NCBI RefSeq assembly: GCF_910589745.1
Contig: NZ_OU342399.1
Coordinates: 1 to 64,000, forward strand
Origin: Candidatus Arcticimaribacter forsetii
GTDB taxonomy: Bacteria; Bacteroidota; Bacteroidia; Flavobacteriales; Flavobacteriaceae
Length of the DNA stretch: 64,000 nt
Direction: 5' to 3'
The translations under genes were made by a program, and so were the position numbers. Positions 43,443-53,173 of the stretch are shown here, in pieces. Under the pieces are notes generated by a model. It did no database searches. It had not been told where the DNA came from and saw only the letters and a list, made by a program, of their open reading frames with translations. Positions within the stretch are counted from its first letter, which is position 1; each line of letters opens with the position of its first letter.

Positions 43443-45242
43443 TTATTTATTATTTAAATGTATCCATTTAGATAAAACATAGACCCTCCAAAGGTAAGAG
43501 GAATAGTCCACATCTTTTGTTAAGTGTAATTGAAATAATTTTTGAATTTTGTCGAAATCCAAATTTTCAATTTTAGCAAGCTTTTCTTTTTTTAAATATG
43601 TTGTAAAATCATTTTTAAATGACCCTCTAATCCAATCTGATAAAGGTACAGAAAATCCTTTTTTAGGTTGATTAAAGACATTCTCAGGAATATAGTCTGA
43701 TAAAATGTCTCGGAGTATTCTTTTCCTTAAGGATCCTTTAAATCTATATTTTACAGGAAGTTTCCTTGCGAACTCTACTATCCTATAATCTAAAAAAGGA
43801 CTTCTTACCTCAACAGAGGAAGCCATACTGGCTCGATCTACCTTAACATTGCTGTCATTTTCGAGCCATAATTTCAGGTTTAAGTCGGCTACTTTTTGAA
43901 ACTTATTTTTACTCAGAAACAAATACTTTCTGTAATGAGACATCCACTTTTTTTTATCTTTTAATAAAAGGGTGTCAAATCCTGTAAATATAGATTCGAT
44001 AAACTCGTTAAAATTCTTTTTTAAGAATATGTTTTTTATGGATGGCCCTCTTTTACCAAACAATTTAAACGGAATAAAAAGTGCTAAAAAGCGTCTTAAA
44101 AAAAAGGGGATCCAAAACAAAGGATATACTTTTCTGGTCCATTCAAAATGATTGTAGCCTAGAAAGCTTTCGTCACCTCCGTCTCCTGACAATGCTACTG
44201 TTACATGAGACTTTACTTTCTTATTTAAAAGTAAGGATGGAATTGCAGAAGAATCTGCAAAAGGTTCGTCGTAGACTTTAAAGAACATATCCAATAGAGC
44301 TGGTAGTTCTTTTTCTTTACTTGGAATTAAATGATGATCTGATTTAATCCTGTTAGCAAATTGATCTGCCACTTTACTTTCATCATATTCTTTATTATCA
44401 AAACCAATGGTAAAAGTTTTTAGTTTATCTTTTTGTATCGATTTAGCAATTGAAGAAACCAGAGCTGAATCGATTCCGCCAGAAAGGAAACTACCGATAG
44501 GGACATCGGATTGGAGTCTTATTTTTACCGCATCAATGATAAGAGTATGCAGTTGTTCTTTTGCCTCTTCATAAGAAATTTTGTTTTCTTTAACTTCTTT
44601 CAAATCCCAATAGGAATGTATTTCCATTTGATTCTTATCTAAATCAAATGTTGCATATTGACCTGGTGGAAGTTTATTTATCCCTTCATAAATCGAAAAT
44701 GGACTAGGAATGTATCCCGTCTGAAGGTAGATACTTATGGCCTCTTGATTAAGATCTCCTTTATTTAATGGAGCTAACTGGCTACACAGTTCGAGTTTTC
44801 CGTTTTGCCAAGAATAGTATAATGGTTTAACTCCTAAACGATCCCTGGCAATGAAAACAGTTTGATCGTTTTCGTTATAAACAGCAAAAGCAAACATGCC
44901 GTTGATTCGATCTAAGATTTTTTCACCCCAAGCATGATATCCTTTGAGTAGCACTTCCGTGTCACTTGTTGTTTCAAAGGTGTACCCTTTATCAATTAGT
45001 GTTTCTTTGACTTCCTTGAAGTTATATATTTCTCCGTTATAAACTAACGAAAATTGTCCGTAGGTAAAAGGTTGATTAGAGCGTTCGTCTAGATCTAAGA
45101 TTGAAAGACGCAAATGTGCTAAAGAAATGTTTTGTTTCTGAAGAATCCCAAGATGGTCTGGGCCTCTAAAGCTGATTTTATTCAGTTTAAGTGCTACTTC
45201 CTTTTTAGAAATTGGAATATTTGATAAATAAATTCCGCACAT
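43443..45242 (-). CDS. asnB: Asparagine synthase-like amidotransferase
   Basis: This 599-residue protein has an N-terminal glutaminase domain with the nucleophile Cys2 (MCGIYLSN), YNGEIYNF and [10 protein letters not shown]. The C-terminal synthetase domain contains the PPi-loop [14 protein letters not shown] and [15 protein letters not shown]. AsnB homologues in polysaccharide clusters, such as WbpS and WbtH, amidate the carboxyl of uronic acids. Next to a UDP-GalNAcA pair, conversion to GalNAcA-amide is a good guess. True asparagine synthesis cannot be excluded. Confidence 0.88.
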   Translation of the reverse strand: MCGIYLSNIPISKKEVALKLNKISFRGPDHLGILQKQNISLAHLRLSILDLDERSNQPFTYGQFSLVYNGEIYNFKEVKETLIDKGYTFETTSDTEVLLKGYHAWGEKILDRINGMFAFAVYNENDQTVFIARDRLGVKPLYYSWQNGKLELCSQLAPLNKGDLNQEAISIYLQTGYIPSPFSIYEGINKLPPGQYATFDLDKNQMEIHSYWDLKEVKENKISYEEAKEQLHTLIIDAVKIRLQSDVPIGSFLSGGIDSALVSSIAKSIQKDKLKTFTIGFDNKEYDESKVADQFANRIKSDHHLIPSKEKELPALLDMFFKVYDEPFADSSAIPSLLLNKKVKSHVTVALSGDGGDESFLGYNHFEWTRKVYPLFWIPFFLRRFLALFIPFKLFGKRGPSIKNIFLKKNFNEFIESIFTGFDTLLLKDKKKWMSHYRKYLFLSKNKFQKVADLNLKLWLENDSNVKVDRASMASSVEVRSPFLDYRIVEFARKLPVKYRFKGSLRKRILRDILSDYIPENVFNQPKKGFSVPLSDWIRGSFKNDFTTYLKKEKLAKIENLDFDKIQKLFQLHLTKDVDYSSYLWRVYVLSKWIHLNNK

Positions 45243-45992
45243 TTATTTCTGTTTAAATTTATACCTTGAAATTAATAAATACACTTTTTCAAAAATCAAA
45301 TCTAAAAAACCTTGATTCTTAATGTTTTCAAAATTAATGTCAAAAGGTGAAATAATATGCTCTGCGATTTTCTCCAACTCTTCTATGAATTTGTGGATTT
45401 GATCCATCTTCATTGAAGTTGGATGTATGCATATGGTATAAAGTCCAAATGGTAATTTTCTTACAGACCACAACTGTTGTGGTATAAATATAAAGTTATT
45501 TTTCCTAAAAGGACGGAAACTGAACCCATCGGTAATAACTCGTATTCTTGTAGATGATTCTAGGGCATTAAGTGTATATGAATCAAAGGTATGAGAAGGA
45601 GCCATAAACATACCAGGCTCAATATTATTTTGCTCAAAACAATCTATACTCTGTTGAATTATTTTTGTTTGATTATTAAGTGACTTCCCTACAAATTCAG
45701 ACTTATTTCCGAATTTAAAAAAAGAATGCCTTGGGATAATTTTTTCACATTGATGATGAAGTCCATGCATTGCAATTGACCACCCCTTATTTTTCCAGCT
45801 TTTAATTAGATTCCAAAAATCTGGGTTTGAATTAGAACCCAAACCTTTGTCCTTATTTAAAGGTATGACACCGATAATGGGTTTGATGTTATTATCATCA
45901 AAAAAAGATTCAAATATGTTCCATTTTTCGAGTGGCATTTGATGACATGCATCATCGAGTCGAATAATATATTTTGCTCGGTGTAAATTCAT
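45243..45992 (-). CDS. Polysaccharide deacetylase-like protein (DUF2334)
   Basis: This 249-residue protein has the features of the carbohydrate esterase 4/DUF2334 fold: the aspartate pair in IIRLDDACH (about 10-18), GVIPLNKD, and SIAMHGLHHQ with metal-ligand histidines (about 73-82), then FMAPSHTFD. It has no signal peptide, so it would act in the cytoplasm or on a lipid-linked intermediate. It starts the A/T-rich block and lies directly before asnB. Removing an N-acetyl group from a sugar of the glycan is the likely role. Confidence 0.8.
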   Translation of the reverse strand: MNLHRAKYIIRLDDACHQMPLEKWNIFESFFDDNNIKPIIGVIPLNKDKGLGSNSNPDFWNLIKSWKNKGWSIAMHGLHHQCEKIIPRHSFFKFGNKSEFVGKSLNNQTKIIQQSIDCFEQNNIEPGMFMAPSHTFDSYTLNALESSTRIRVITDGFSFRPFRKNNFIFIPQQLWSVRKLPFGLYTICIHPTSMKMDQIHKFIEELEKIAEHIISPFDINFENIKNQGFLDLIFEKVYLLISRYKFKQK

Positions 45993-45998
45993 ATTATT

Positions 45999-46901
45999 TT
46001 ATGCTTTGTGGAAAGGCATATTTTTTAAAGAACATAGATCTTTCACTTTATCATCATAAGAAAACCCTTTAAATGGTAAATCAAAAATATCTGCAAGGAT
46101 AAGACCATGATAACGCATTCCAATTACTTCTTTTGTTTTAGAAAATACTTTTTCAATTTCTTGAATCGAAGAACTAAGCTCTAACATTTCTAGATTAGGA
46201 TATTTTTGTTTTAAAACTTCATACATATATTCATCTTCCTCTTTTTGAAAAACACAAAAAATAATATTTTTATCTTCTTTTTTTAAATATGTTTTTAAAA
46301 ATTTATAATAATTTTGAGTAAACTCATTATTTAATTTAAGTACTGTTCCTGTTGCAGTTATCAAAGTATATATTTTTTCTGTATTTTTTGACTTTAAATT
46401 CAATTTATAAACTAAATCTTTAACAACCTTGTGTTTTATATTACTAGCTACAAGTTTTTTACTGGAAGTTAAATCTCTAACAGATATTTGAGAAATCATT
46501 TTTAATGCTCCTATAATAAAAATATTTTTTTTTGATAAAGAACCAATGCCAACTGATTCTGCAATGACTTCAATACTCAAAATACGACAAAATAAGATAA
46601 AAATGAATATATCTAATTGAGTGAAAATTTTACTGTTTGATGAAAATTGAGTTCCTCCTCCAAATACAACTTGGGAACAGCCTTTATATTTTAAAATAAA
46701 AAGAGTATAAATTTTTTGGATTAATTTATAAACAGGATTTGTTGAAAGTAGAATTTGCTTTTTAAGTTCAACAAAATTATAAAAATTATCTCCTTGAAGA
46801 AAAACATAAGATGATGATTTGTCATATAACACTTTCAGCATTAAATCATCTCCAATATTATTCCTACCATAATAACCTACAAATAACTTTATTTTATCCA
46901 T
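45999..46901 (-). CDS. Polysaccharide pyruvyl transferase family protein
   Basis: This 300-residue protein starts KLFVGYYGRNNIGDDLMLK, the CsaB/WcaK-type start, with VVFGGGTQFSS near 77 and GMRYHGLILADIFDLPFKGFSYD near the end. These features identify the PS_pyruv_trans family, which places pyruvate ketals on sugars from phosphoenolpyruvate. The C-terminus is slightly short. It overlaps the GT2 gene by 13 nt. The coding sequence is very A/T-rich, suggesting recent transfer. Confidence 0.85.
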   Translation of the reverse strand: MDKIKLFVGYYGRNNIGDDLMLKVLYDKSSSYVFLQGDNFYNFVELKKQILLSTNPVYKLIQKIYTLFILKYKGCSQVVFGGGTQFSSNSKIFTQLDIFIFILFCRILSIEVIAESVGIGSLSKKNIFIIGALKMISQISVRDLTSSKKLVASNIKHKVVKDLVYKLNLKSKNTEKIYTLITATGTVLKLNNEFTQNYYKFLKTYLKKEDKNIIFCVFQKEEDEYMYEVLKQKYPNLEMLELSSSIQEIEKVFSKTKEVIGMRYHGLILADIFDLPFKGFSYDDKVKDLCSLKNMPFHKA

Positions 46902-47674
46902 GAAAGAGCGTTTTTGTAATGTGAGTGTTTCAAGTTATTGATGACATTAGCTATTTTATATTTTAAATAATAAAAATATGGATATGAATCTAATTCATGT
47001 TGATGCTCTTTTATTCTTTTCCAATACAAATCATCATCTATATGGATTGGTTTTGCGGAAAGTCCTATCGGATCACTAATGTAAGTAGCAATAACATCAT
47101 CTATCCAGTATCCTGGTCCTAATTTCAAAATATTCATGAAAAAATCTCGATCCTCTCCATGAGAAAATTTAGTATTAAATAAAACTTTTGAAGCCAATTT
47201 TCTGTTAATAACGACAGCACTTGTCCAACATAAATTTTGAAAATGAATTAAATGATTCAAATGTTCTTTAAAAGAAAATATTTTATTTGATATGTTCTTA
47301 ATTTTAAATTCACCGCTTTGGTTTTTCCTATTTGCTGCATAAAGAGAACAGTCGGGGTGTTCTTCTATGACATTAGAAAACACCTCAAGAGCTTTTGGCT
47401 CTAGAACATCATCTCCATCAACAAAGTAGACAAAGGGATTTTTTGCTATTTGTAAACCTAAATTTCTCGCTTTACTAACCCCTTGATTTTTTGTAGTAAT
47501 AACAGAAAAATTAGAGGGCATTTTTAATTCATTAATTATCTCAAAGCTTCTATCTGTACTTCCATCATTAACTATAATTACTTCACTTGGGGCAACTCTT
47601 TGACCTATTATAGAATCCAAAGTGTTTTGAATAAATTTTTCTTTATTAAAAACTGTTACAATAATTGATATCAT
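46889..47674 (-). CDS. Glycosyltransferase family 2
   Basis: With the start at ATG 47674 (ATGA overlap with the methyltransferase stop) this is a 261-residue GT-A enzyme. It begins MISIIVTVFNKEKFIQNTLDS, followed by PSEVIIVNDGSTDRSFEI and the metal-binding YFVDGDDVLEP (DxD). The C-terminal part (FSHGEDRDFFMNIL) supplies the catalytic base of inverting GT2 enzymes. It probably adds one residue of the surface glycan; donor unknown. Confidence 0.88.
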   Translation of the reverse strand: MISIIVTVFNKEKFIQNTLDSIIGQRVAPSEVIIVNDGSTDRSFEIINELKMPSNFSVITTKNQGVSKARNLGLQIAKNPFVYFVDGDDVLEPKALEVFSNVIEEHPDCSLYAANRKNQSGEFKIKNISNKIFSFKEHLNHLIHFQNLCWTSAVVINRKLASKVLFNTKFSHGEDRDFFMNILKLGPGYWIDDVIATYISDPIGLSAKPIHIDDDLYWKRIKEHQHELDSYPYFYYLKYKIANVINNLKHSHYKNALSWIK

Positions 47675-48372
47675 TTTCTTGCAGTTATACAAAGACTTTC
47701 AAATTCTCTTTCATTTGCATCAAACTGTGCTAAAGAACCTTTTCCAAAAGAAGTAACTTTAATTTCTTTAAACCCTAATTCCTCTAGAAGGGATGTTAAT
47801 ATTTTGTCTGAAAACATAAATTGATGTTCCCAACAATAAAAAAGACGATTTAGTGAAATGAAATTGTGTTTAAAACCCTGAGGTGATTGCTCAGATTCAA
47901 CATCATCAAAATAAACTTTTGGGTCTGGAACTAAAATTCTCAGGGTTCCATTGTCTAATAAATAACTCTTAATATTATTTAGACACTCTAAAACTAAAAA
48001 AGGAGGAATATGTTCAATTACATGACTTAAAATAATACCCTCCCATTTATTCTCAAAAGACTTCTCTTTTTTGATTAAGTTTAAATAATATCGATTGGCA
48101 GTATTTGAATTTCTCTTTAATTGACCTTTTAATATCTGACCTATAGAAGGAAATAAATCAGTGTTTGATAAACCTTCAAAATTAATATTTCCAGAACCAA
48201 TATTTAAAAACTTATTTCCATCCGACTTAATTAAGAGTTTATTGTATCCTAGATTCATAAGGATATTAGTAATCAGAAGACTAAATTTAAAACTTATACT
48301 ACCCAAAGTTTTGTGCTTCTCCCTTGCTAACATTAGGTTAGAATATTCTTTATATTCTTGAATTAAACTCAT
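47671..48372 (-). CDS. Class I SAM-dependent methyltransferase
   Basis: This 233-residue protein shows a shortened SAM-binding loop LNIGSGNINFEGLSNTDLFP (about 52-71), the acidic D in NTDLF, and GIILSHVIEHIPPFLVLECL (about 112-131) with the catalytic-region IEHI. It then has GTLRILVPDPKVYF, a type-11 methyltransferase pattern. An N-terminal helical extension of about 45 residues precedes the fold. It overlaps the next gene by ATGA on each side. It probably O-methylates a sugar in the glycan. Confidence 0.82.
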   Translation of the reverse strand: MSLIQEYKEYSNLMLAREKHKTLGSISFKFSLLITNILMNLGYNKLLIKSDGNKFLNIGSGNINFEGLSNTDLFPSIGQILKGQLKRNSNTANRYYLNLIKKEKSFENKWEGIILSHVIEHIPPFLVLECLNNIKSYLLDNGTLRILVPDPKVYFDDVESEQSPQGFKHNFISLNRLFYCWEHQFMFSDKILTSLLEELGFKEIKVTSFGKGSLAQFDANEREFESLCITARK

Positions 48373-49100
48373 ATCATATCAAAATAAGACGATCGTATTG
48401 AATCGCGAAAATTATTAATTACAACCCTTCCTGCATTTTTAATTTTCAATCCACTGGGTATTAAAGCATATTTAAATGAAAAGATAGGTGAATTAACCTG
48501 ATCTAAATTAATGTTATGTTTAATGGATTCGATGTGCACAGGTAAGGTCTTTTTATATCGAATTATGGCAAAGCCATCAGTTAATTTAACTTTGTAGTAC
48601 TTAATGAATGGGTGCTTAGTAAATCTCCACTCAGTAAAATGTTTTGACCAATCACAATATTCAAAATTAGAGATTTTATTTATATAAATATTCATGGGAG
48701 CGTGATTTTCCCAACCTGATTTCAAGTATCCAGGATAACTTTTTGGGTTTGGATAATTATAAAAGACACCCAATGTTTTTATAAGATCGAGATTGCTTTT
48801 TTTAAAAATTCCTTTCCCTTGAAAATTAGGGTCAATACAAGTGTCTATACATTGATATCCGTTTGCATATTCACTTACTTTCCATAAACCTCTATAGCCA
48901 ACAATTTTATTTTCAAAAATTATTTCTTGAATTACACTCTCCATAGTGAATTCACTTAAATACTTCCAGTTAAAGGTTTCTTTTTGATACAATTGATTAA
49001 ATGCTTTTTTAAACACCCCTCTGAAATTATCAAAAACCAGATCCTTTTCTTGTAAACTTGAATAATATTTGAACTCTAGTTGATTATTTTCTTTATCCAT
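48369..49100 (-). CDS. GNAT family N-acetyltransferase-like protein
   Basis: This 243-residue protein has a GNAT-like centre: IVGYRGLWKV, CIDTCIDPNFQGKGIFKKSNLDL (the Q/RxxGxG acetyl-CoA loop is QGKGIF), followed by FYNYPNPKSYPGYLKSGW. A C-terminal part from about 130 has no clear family. It lies in the A/T-rich block and overlaps the methyltransferase by ATGA. It might acetylate or amino-acylate a sugar amine. Function is uncertain. Confidence 0.65.
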   Translation of the reverse strand: MDKENNQLEFKYYSSLQEKDLVFDNFRGVFKKAFNQLYQKETFNWKYLSEFTMESVIQEIIFENKIVGYRGLWKVSEYANGYQCIDTCIDPNFQGKGIFKKSNLDLIKTLGVFYNYPNPKSYPGYLKSGWENHAPMNIYINKISNFEYCDWSKHFTEWRFTKHPFIKYYKVKLTDGFAIIRYKKTLPVHIESIKHNINLDQVNSPIFSFKYALIPSGLKIKNAGRVVINNFRDSIRSSYFDMI

Positions 49101-49119
49101 TTGCTATTGATTTATAGAA

Positions 49120-50490
49120 CTAAATGCGATAGTTTATTATTTGATTTTTCATTCCATCTACAAAGGCATTTACATTTTTATCACTAATCAATTGGGCATC
49201 GGTATCTACTGCACCACATTTAAATTTTGCAGAATTCTCTAAAATTAAAGCAACGGCTTCTTCAATCTCTTTATCATCTATTTTTCGATTTAAATATTTA
49301 TCAATAGTTTGCTTTAAGTTGTTGAAATCTACATCAAATAAGTTAATAAAAGGATCGAAAAATGTTTTCCCAAATACAATTGAAGGCTTTCTGATAATGA
49401 AAGCTTCTAAACAAGCAGTACCAGAAACTGAAACTACTAAATCTGCTTTAGACATAAGATCAAAAGTATTTAGATTAGAATTCACTAATCTAACTCCACT
49501 TTTTCTAGAAGTCTGTTTATAAAAGTTGGGCTCTCTTCTTCCGAACATAGAAGGGTTTTCTTTTAAAAGCAATAGGTAATCATCAGGCATATTGAATCGA
49601 ACTAAATCTATTAATCTTTTTTGATCAACAAAAAATGGATTAGGAATGTTTATTGATGATTCTGGAGTATACTGTAATGGAAAAAATATGAATTTGTCGG
49701 GTAATTGATCCATTGACTTGATGTCAAAATATTTTTTGGAACGAAGTCTTTTTATAAAATATTTGAATTTATAAAGAAAGGATAAATTATTTTCAAGAGA
49801 AACTTTTAAACGAGGAATATCAATTTTTTCAAATAAGATTATTCTTTTTACATATGCAAATACTCTAATTATCAAAGGTTGCTTGATTAAACTTTTATAA
49901 GGATATTTTTGAACTTTTTTACTAATTCGTATATCTTCAATAATCTGGTTTGCTTTTAATTTACTTTTAGTTGAAGCTTCTTTTTTATAAAATGTAATTT
50001 CCTCATATTGGTTTTCGCTGAAAAACGAATGATTTAAAAACCTACAAGAATGAGGAACAAATCTTTTGATATTTAATTTTCTGGCATTTTCTGCTAGTAA
50101 AATCCCTGCTAATCCCTCAATTGGTTGAGATAAAATTAAATGAGTGACTTTCTTTGAAGAGAGTGTTGAGTGAATAAATTGATTCATTTGAAAATAAATG
50201 CTTTCCTGTTTCCAAGCAGGTAGATTAATAATTGACTTTTTCTGAGTTCCAATAGATAGATTATTAGATTTAGTGAACTTATTTTTCAATTTCGTGATTG
50301 AATCACTCAAATAAAATGTTTCAAACTTGTTTTTGTCAAAAAATGATTGATGTGTCCTGTTTGGAGCTATAAAAATGAAATTAGGTGATTCCAATAAATC
50401 ATTAAACTCTTGATTTTGAATTAATCTTTCATAAAAGGGATGGGAATATCCAAACGAAAAAAAGCAAACTGTATTTTTAGAATTACTCAT
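49120..50490 (-). CDS. GT-B-like protein, possible capsule-type transferase (KpsS/LipB-like)
   Basis: This 456-residue protein has no signal peptide. The C-terminal half has FIFFPLQYTPESSINIPNP, DYLLLLKENPSMFGRR and then LMSKADLVVSVSGTACLEAF, a pattern like the capsule biosynthesis (KpsS/LipB, PF05159-type) GT-B proteins. The N-terminal half (up to ~250) is only weakly related. It lies 8 nt overlapped with the FemAB-like gene and near the nonulosonate genes. It is a candidate for transferring the nonulosonic acid, but a plain glycosyltransferase or glycerophosphotransferase-like role is possible. Confidence 0.6.
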   Translation of the reverse strand: MSNSKNTVCFFSFGYSHPFYERLIQNQEFNDLLESPNFIFIAPNRTHQSFFDKNKFETFYLSDSITKLKNKFTKSNNLSIGTQKKSIINLPAWKQESIYFQMNQFIHSTLSSKKVTHLILSQPIEGLAGILLAENARKLNIKRFVPHSCRFLNHSFFSENQYEEITFYKKEASTKSKLKANQIIEDIRISKKVQKYPYKSLIKQPLIIRVFAYVKRIILFEKIDIPRLKVSLENNLSFLYKFKYFIKRLRSKKYFDIKSMDQLPDKFIFFPLQYTPESSINIPNPFFVDQKRLIDLVRFNMPDDYLLLLKENPSMFGRREPNFYKQTSRKSGVRLVNSNLNTFDLMSKADLVVSVSGTACLEAFIIRKPSIVFGKTFFDPFINLFDVDFNNLKQTIDKYLNRKIDDKEIEEAVALILENSAKFKCGAVDTDAQLISDKNVNAFVDGMKNQIINYRI

Positions 50491-51448
50491 TTGATAAATA
50501 ATTATTACTGATTAAATTATTGCAAAAGCCTAATTTAAAATGATTGATGTTACTTAATTTCTGATTATTAATATGCTTTTCTGGTGCATATTCTCCAAGA
50601 TATATATTCTCGTAACCATTCAATTTAAAGTATTCAATTGCATGCCAAATAATAACATGCGAAATCGACATCTTGTTAAACTTACTTCGATCATAGGCAG
50701 CGACTGAGTAAGATACAGTTCTGTTTGATGTTGTAAAAAAAGCAAAACCTAAAATTTCACTCTCTTCTCGAAAATAAAAAAGTTTTGCATGATTTCTTTG
50801 AATCATTTGTTTTTGAATGTCCCATGTTTTGTCGTTTCTTGTTTTTCGACCTGCAACTTGTGCATGAAATATTTTACAATCATTCCAAAGATCATCGCTA
50901 AATTCAGATTCTACTTTTAAATTTTTCTTCCCATAGTTTATTAGAGATTTGTAACTCTTCCTTATAACACTCCAGAGTTCTTCTAATGGGTCTTTAAGAT
51001 TAATATACATTTCGACACAAGGCTTAAGGACTCCTATAAAATGAATCTTTAACTTAAAGTAATTTATTAGATTATTTGAAAAAGGCAGGTTTATGAACTC
51101 TATTTTCAATGATTTTTTTTCAAAAAACGAACTCACATACTTTGCTATAATTACTCCTTTTTTGTAATTAAAAGAGTCTTCGAAACACAAAGGATACATA
51201 AATATTTGTTCGCTTGTAATATAAAATTTAAATAAGCAAATGGTGTCTAGTTGTTCAATACAAAAGGCTACGGCTTCTGAATTGTAGTATTGTTCATAAT
51301 AACGAATCGTATCAGAATCAAAGTATATAGAATAACCTTCAGTTTTATGGATTCTTTGATTCCATAGATCAACCGGAACTTCTCCAAATATTATTGGAGA
51401 AAATTTACCTTTTTTTAATTCTTCTATTAATTCTTCTTTAAGTTTCAT
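50483..51448 (-). CDS. FemAB/GNAT-like acyltransferase
   Basis: This 321-residue protein resembles the FemABX/peptidoglycan-bridge type GNAT fold. Signs are DPLEELWSVIRKSYKSLINYGKK (spread over 23 residues), FYFREESEILGFAFFTTSNRT, and YENIYLGEYAP near the end. Such proteins in glycan clusters often put an amino acid or acyl group on an amino sugar. It overlaps the GT-B-like gene by 8 nt. The substrate is unknown. A/T-rich. Confidence 0.65.
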   Translation of the reverse strand: MKLKEELIEELKKGKFSPIIFGEVPVDLWNQRIHKTEGYSIYFDSDTIRYYEQYYNSEAVAFCIEQLDTICLFKFYITSEQIFMYPLCFEDSFNYKKGVIIAKYVSSFFEKKSLKIEFINLPFSNNLINYFKLKIHFIGVLKPCVEMYINLKDPLEELWSVIRKSYKSLINYGKKNLKVESEFSDDLWNDCKIFHAQVAGRKTRNDKTWDIQKQMIQRNHAKLFYFREESEILGFAFFTTSNRTVSYSVAAYDRSKFNKMSISHVIIWHAIEYFKLNGYENIYLGEYAPEKHINNQKLSNINHFKLGFCNNLISNNYLSNE

Positions 51449-51468
51449 AGTGCTTAAATAATTACTTT

Positions 51469-52086
51469 TTAAAAAACAATTACTGACAGGTTAAAATAAT
51501 CATCTCTATATATTTCATCGCAATTCTTTATTTCATTTATGTGTAAATCATTAGCATATAAAATAATAGATTTATTCGTTTTTAAAGTAACAATATTATT
51601 GTTTATGAAACTTTGCATTGTAGTAATCCCAAATGGATTAAACATAAAAAGTATGTAGGGTTTTGATTCTAATAATTTTTCATTCGCATTTTTGAATTCA
51701 AATTCGATATTTTCATCAAGTTCTAAGTCTTTTAAGATTAGCTTTGCCTTGTCAATCAGATCCTGATTAAAATCAAAACCAGAAAATGATTTCATGTTAT
51801 ACTTTTTTTGAAAGTATATTGTTGAAATACCTAGTCCACATCCAACATCACATAAACTATAGTTTTCCAATTCAATATTATTTGGAATCAAATCTATTAA
51901 TCGGTCAATATTTCCTAACCAGACAGTCATATAGGGTGTAGAATCGTTCAATGAATTATTACTAGTCAACCCTTCATATTGATTAATATCTAAATTTAAC
52001 TTTAATGAATTAATAAATTCTTTATTATACTGTTCCTCTTTCTGTCGGGTTAAATCATCACTAATATTATTGTGTTTATGTTTCAA
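51469..52086 (-). CDS. SAM-dependent methyltransferase
   Basis: This 205-residue Rossmann methyltransferase has the glycine loop LCDVGCGLGISTIYF (about 85-99), the acidic motif II SGFDFNQDLI and FNPFGITTMQ in the motif IV position. It is shorter at the C-terminus than many members. It has an N-terminal region of about 60 residues of unknown fold. It likely methylates a sugar hydroxyl or amine of the glycan, since it is placed directly after the nonulosonate synthase gene, 52 nt apart. Confidence 0.8.
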   Translation of the reverse strand: MKHKHNNISDDLTRQKEEQYNKEFINSLKLNLDINQYEGLTSNNSLNDSTPYMTVWLGNIDRLIDLIPNNIELENYSLCDVGCGLGISTIYFQKKYNMKSFSGFDFNQDLIDKAKLILKDLELDENIEFEFKNANEKLLESKPYILFMFNPFGITTMQSFINNNIVTLKTNKSIILYANDLHINEIKNCDEIYRDDYFNLSVIVF

Positions 52087-52138
52087 AATTAATGCTTATA
52101 AATTTTTTGTCTTAGATTAATTTAACAAGTTCAAGGTG

Positions 52139-53173
52139 TTATTTTAAATCATTTTCAGTTAATCTATCCCCCTTAGTAAAATTTTTCCTTGCTTCTTTAC
52201 CTATTAAATATTTTAAATATTTAGGATGTAGTCCAAATCCTGGTCGTATGGATCGAATATTACTTCCAGTAAATAAGGTTCCTTTTTTTATGTCTTCAAC
52301 AACGTATAAAGATCTTGAGAAAGCTTTTCCTGCTTTTTGCTTTTCGGTAAGTTCGTACGTTACATTACCAATTGATTTTTCAGCAGCTCTAATTTCTTGA
52401 ACCATTTGCGTAAATTCTTTTTCATCTAAAGAAAAAGAAGCGTCGGGCCCTCCAATAGAGTGGTTTAAGATAAAATGCTTTTCAATTATTTTAGCTCCAA
52501 GACAAGTAGCTACAACTGCTGCAGCAGAACCTAGGGTATGATCAGACAAGCCGGTAGTCACATCGAATCTGTTTTTGAAGTCTTCAATCATAACCAAGTT
52601 TGCCTCCTCCAGTGGCGCTGGATAACTTGAAGTGCATTTTAATAAAGCTATTTCATTATTACCTACATTTCTAATGGTTTTGAGTGCAAGCTCGATATCT
52701 TCGAGAGTAGCAATTCCCGTTGAAAGGATAATAGGTTTTCCCTTTGAAGCTACGTATTCTATCAAAGGTATATCCGTTATTTCAAAGGAAGCAATTTTAT
52801 AGCATGGAACTTCTAGTTCTTCTAAAAAATCAACAGCTGTTTTATCGAAGGGAGACGAAAAACACATCAAACCCTCCTCTTTAGCTACTTCAAACAGTTT
52901 TGAATGCCACTCCCATGGAGTATAAGCTTCTTGATATAATTCATAAAAATTTTTCCCATCCCATATGGATCCGTTATTGATAATGAAATCATTTTTTTTG
53001 CTATCAATAGTAAGCGTGTCTGCTGTATAGGTTTGAAGTTTTATAGCGTCAGCACCTGCCCTTTTTGCGGCTCTAATAGTCTCGATGGCTATATCTAAGC
53101 TACCCTTGTGGTTTGCAGAAAGTTCAGCAATAATAAGAACATCCTTTCTATTTGAAAAATCAATAATTCCCAT
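52139..53173 (-). CDS. pseI: Pseudaminic acid synthase (NeuB family)
   Basis: PseI condenses a free 2,4-diacetamido-hexose with phosphoenolpyruvate to a nonulosonic acid. With the ATG at 53173 (the ORF opens at TTG 53176) it has 344 residues. Motifs match NeuB/PseI: IIAELSANHKGSLDIAIETI, ADAIKLQTYTADTLTIDS, TPWEWHSKLFEVA (typical for PseI), CFSSPFDKTAVDFL, GLSDHTLGSAAAVVA, and a C-terminal antifreeze-like SAF domain (about 285-344). The match to PseI is better than to legionaminate or sialate synthases. No PseG hydrolase is in the window. Confidence 0.92.
   Translation of the reverse strand: MGIIDFSNRKDVLIIAELSANHKGSLDIAIETIRAAKRAGADAIKLQTYTADTLTIDSKKNDFIINNGSIWDGKNFYELYQEAYTPWEWHSKLFEVAKEEGLMCFSSPFDKTAVDFLEELEVPCYKIASFEITDIPLIEYVASKGKPIILSTGIATLEDIELALKTIRNVGNNEIALLKCTSSYPAPLEEANLVMIEDFKNRFDVTTGLSDHTLGSAAAVVATCLGAKIIEKHFILNHSIGGPDASFSLDEKEFTQMVQEIRAAEKSIGNVTYELTEKQKAGKAFSRSLYVVEDIKKGTLFTGSNIRSIRPGFGLHPKYLKYLIGKEARKNFTKGDRLTENDLK

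Noticed and set aside
49120-50490. PseG hydrolase
   Set aside because: It lacks the PseG start motif (RADA..IGxGHxMR) and its length is too large.
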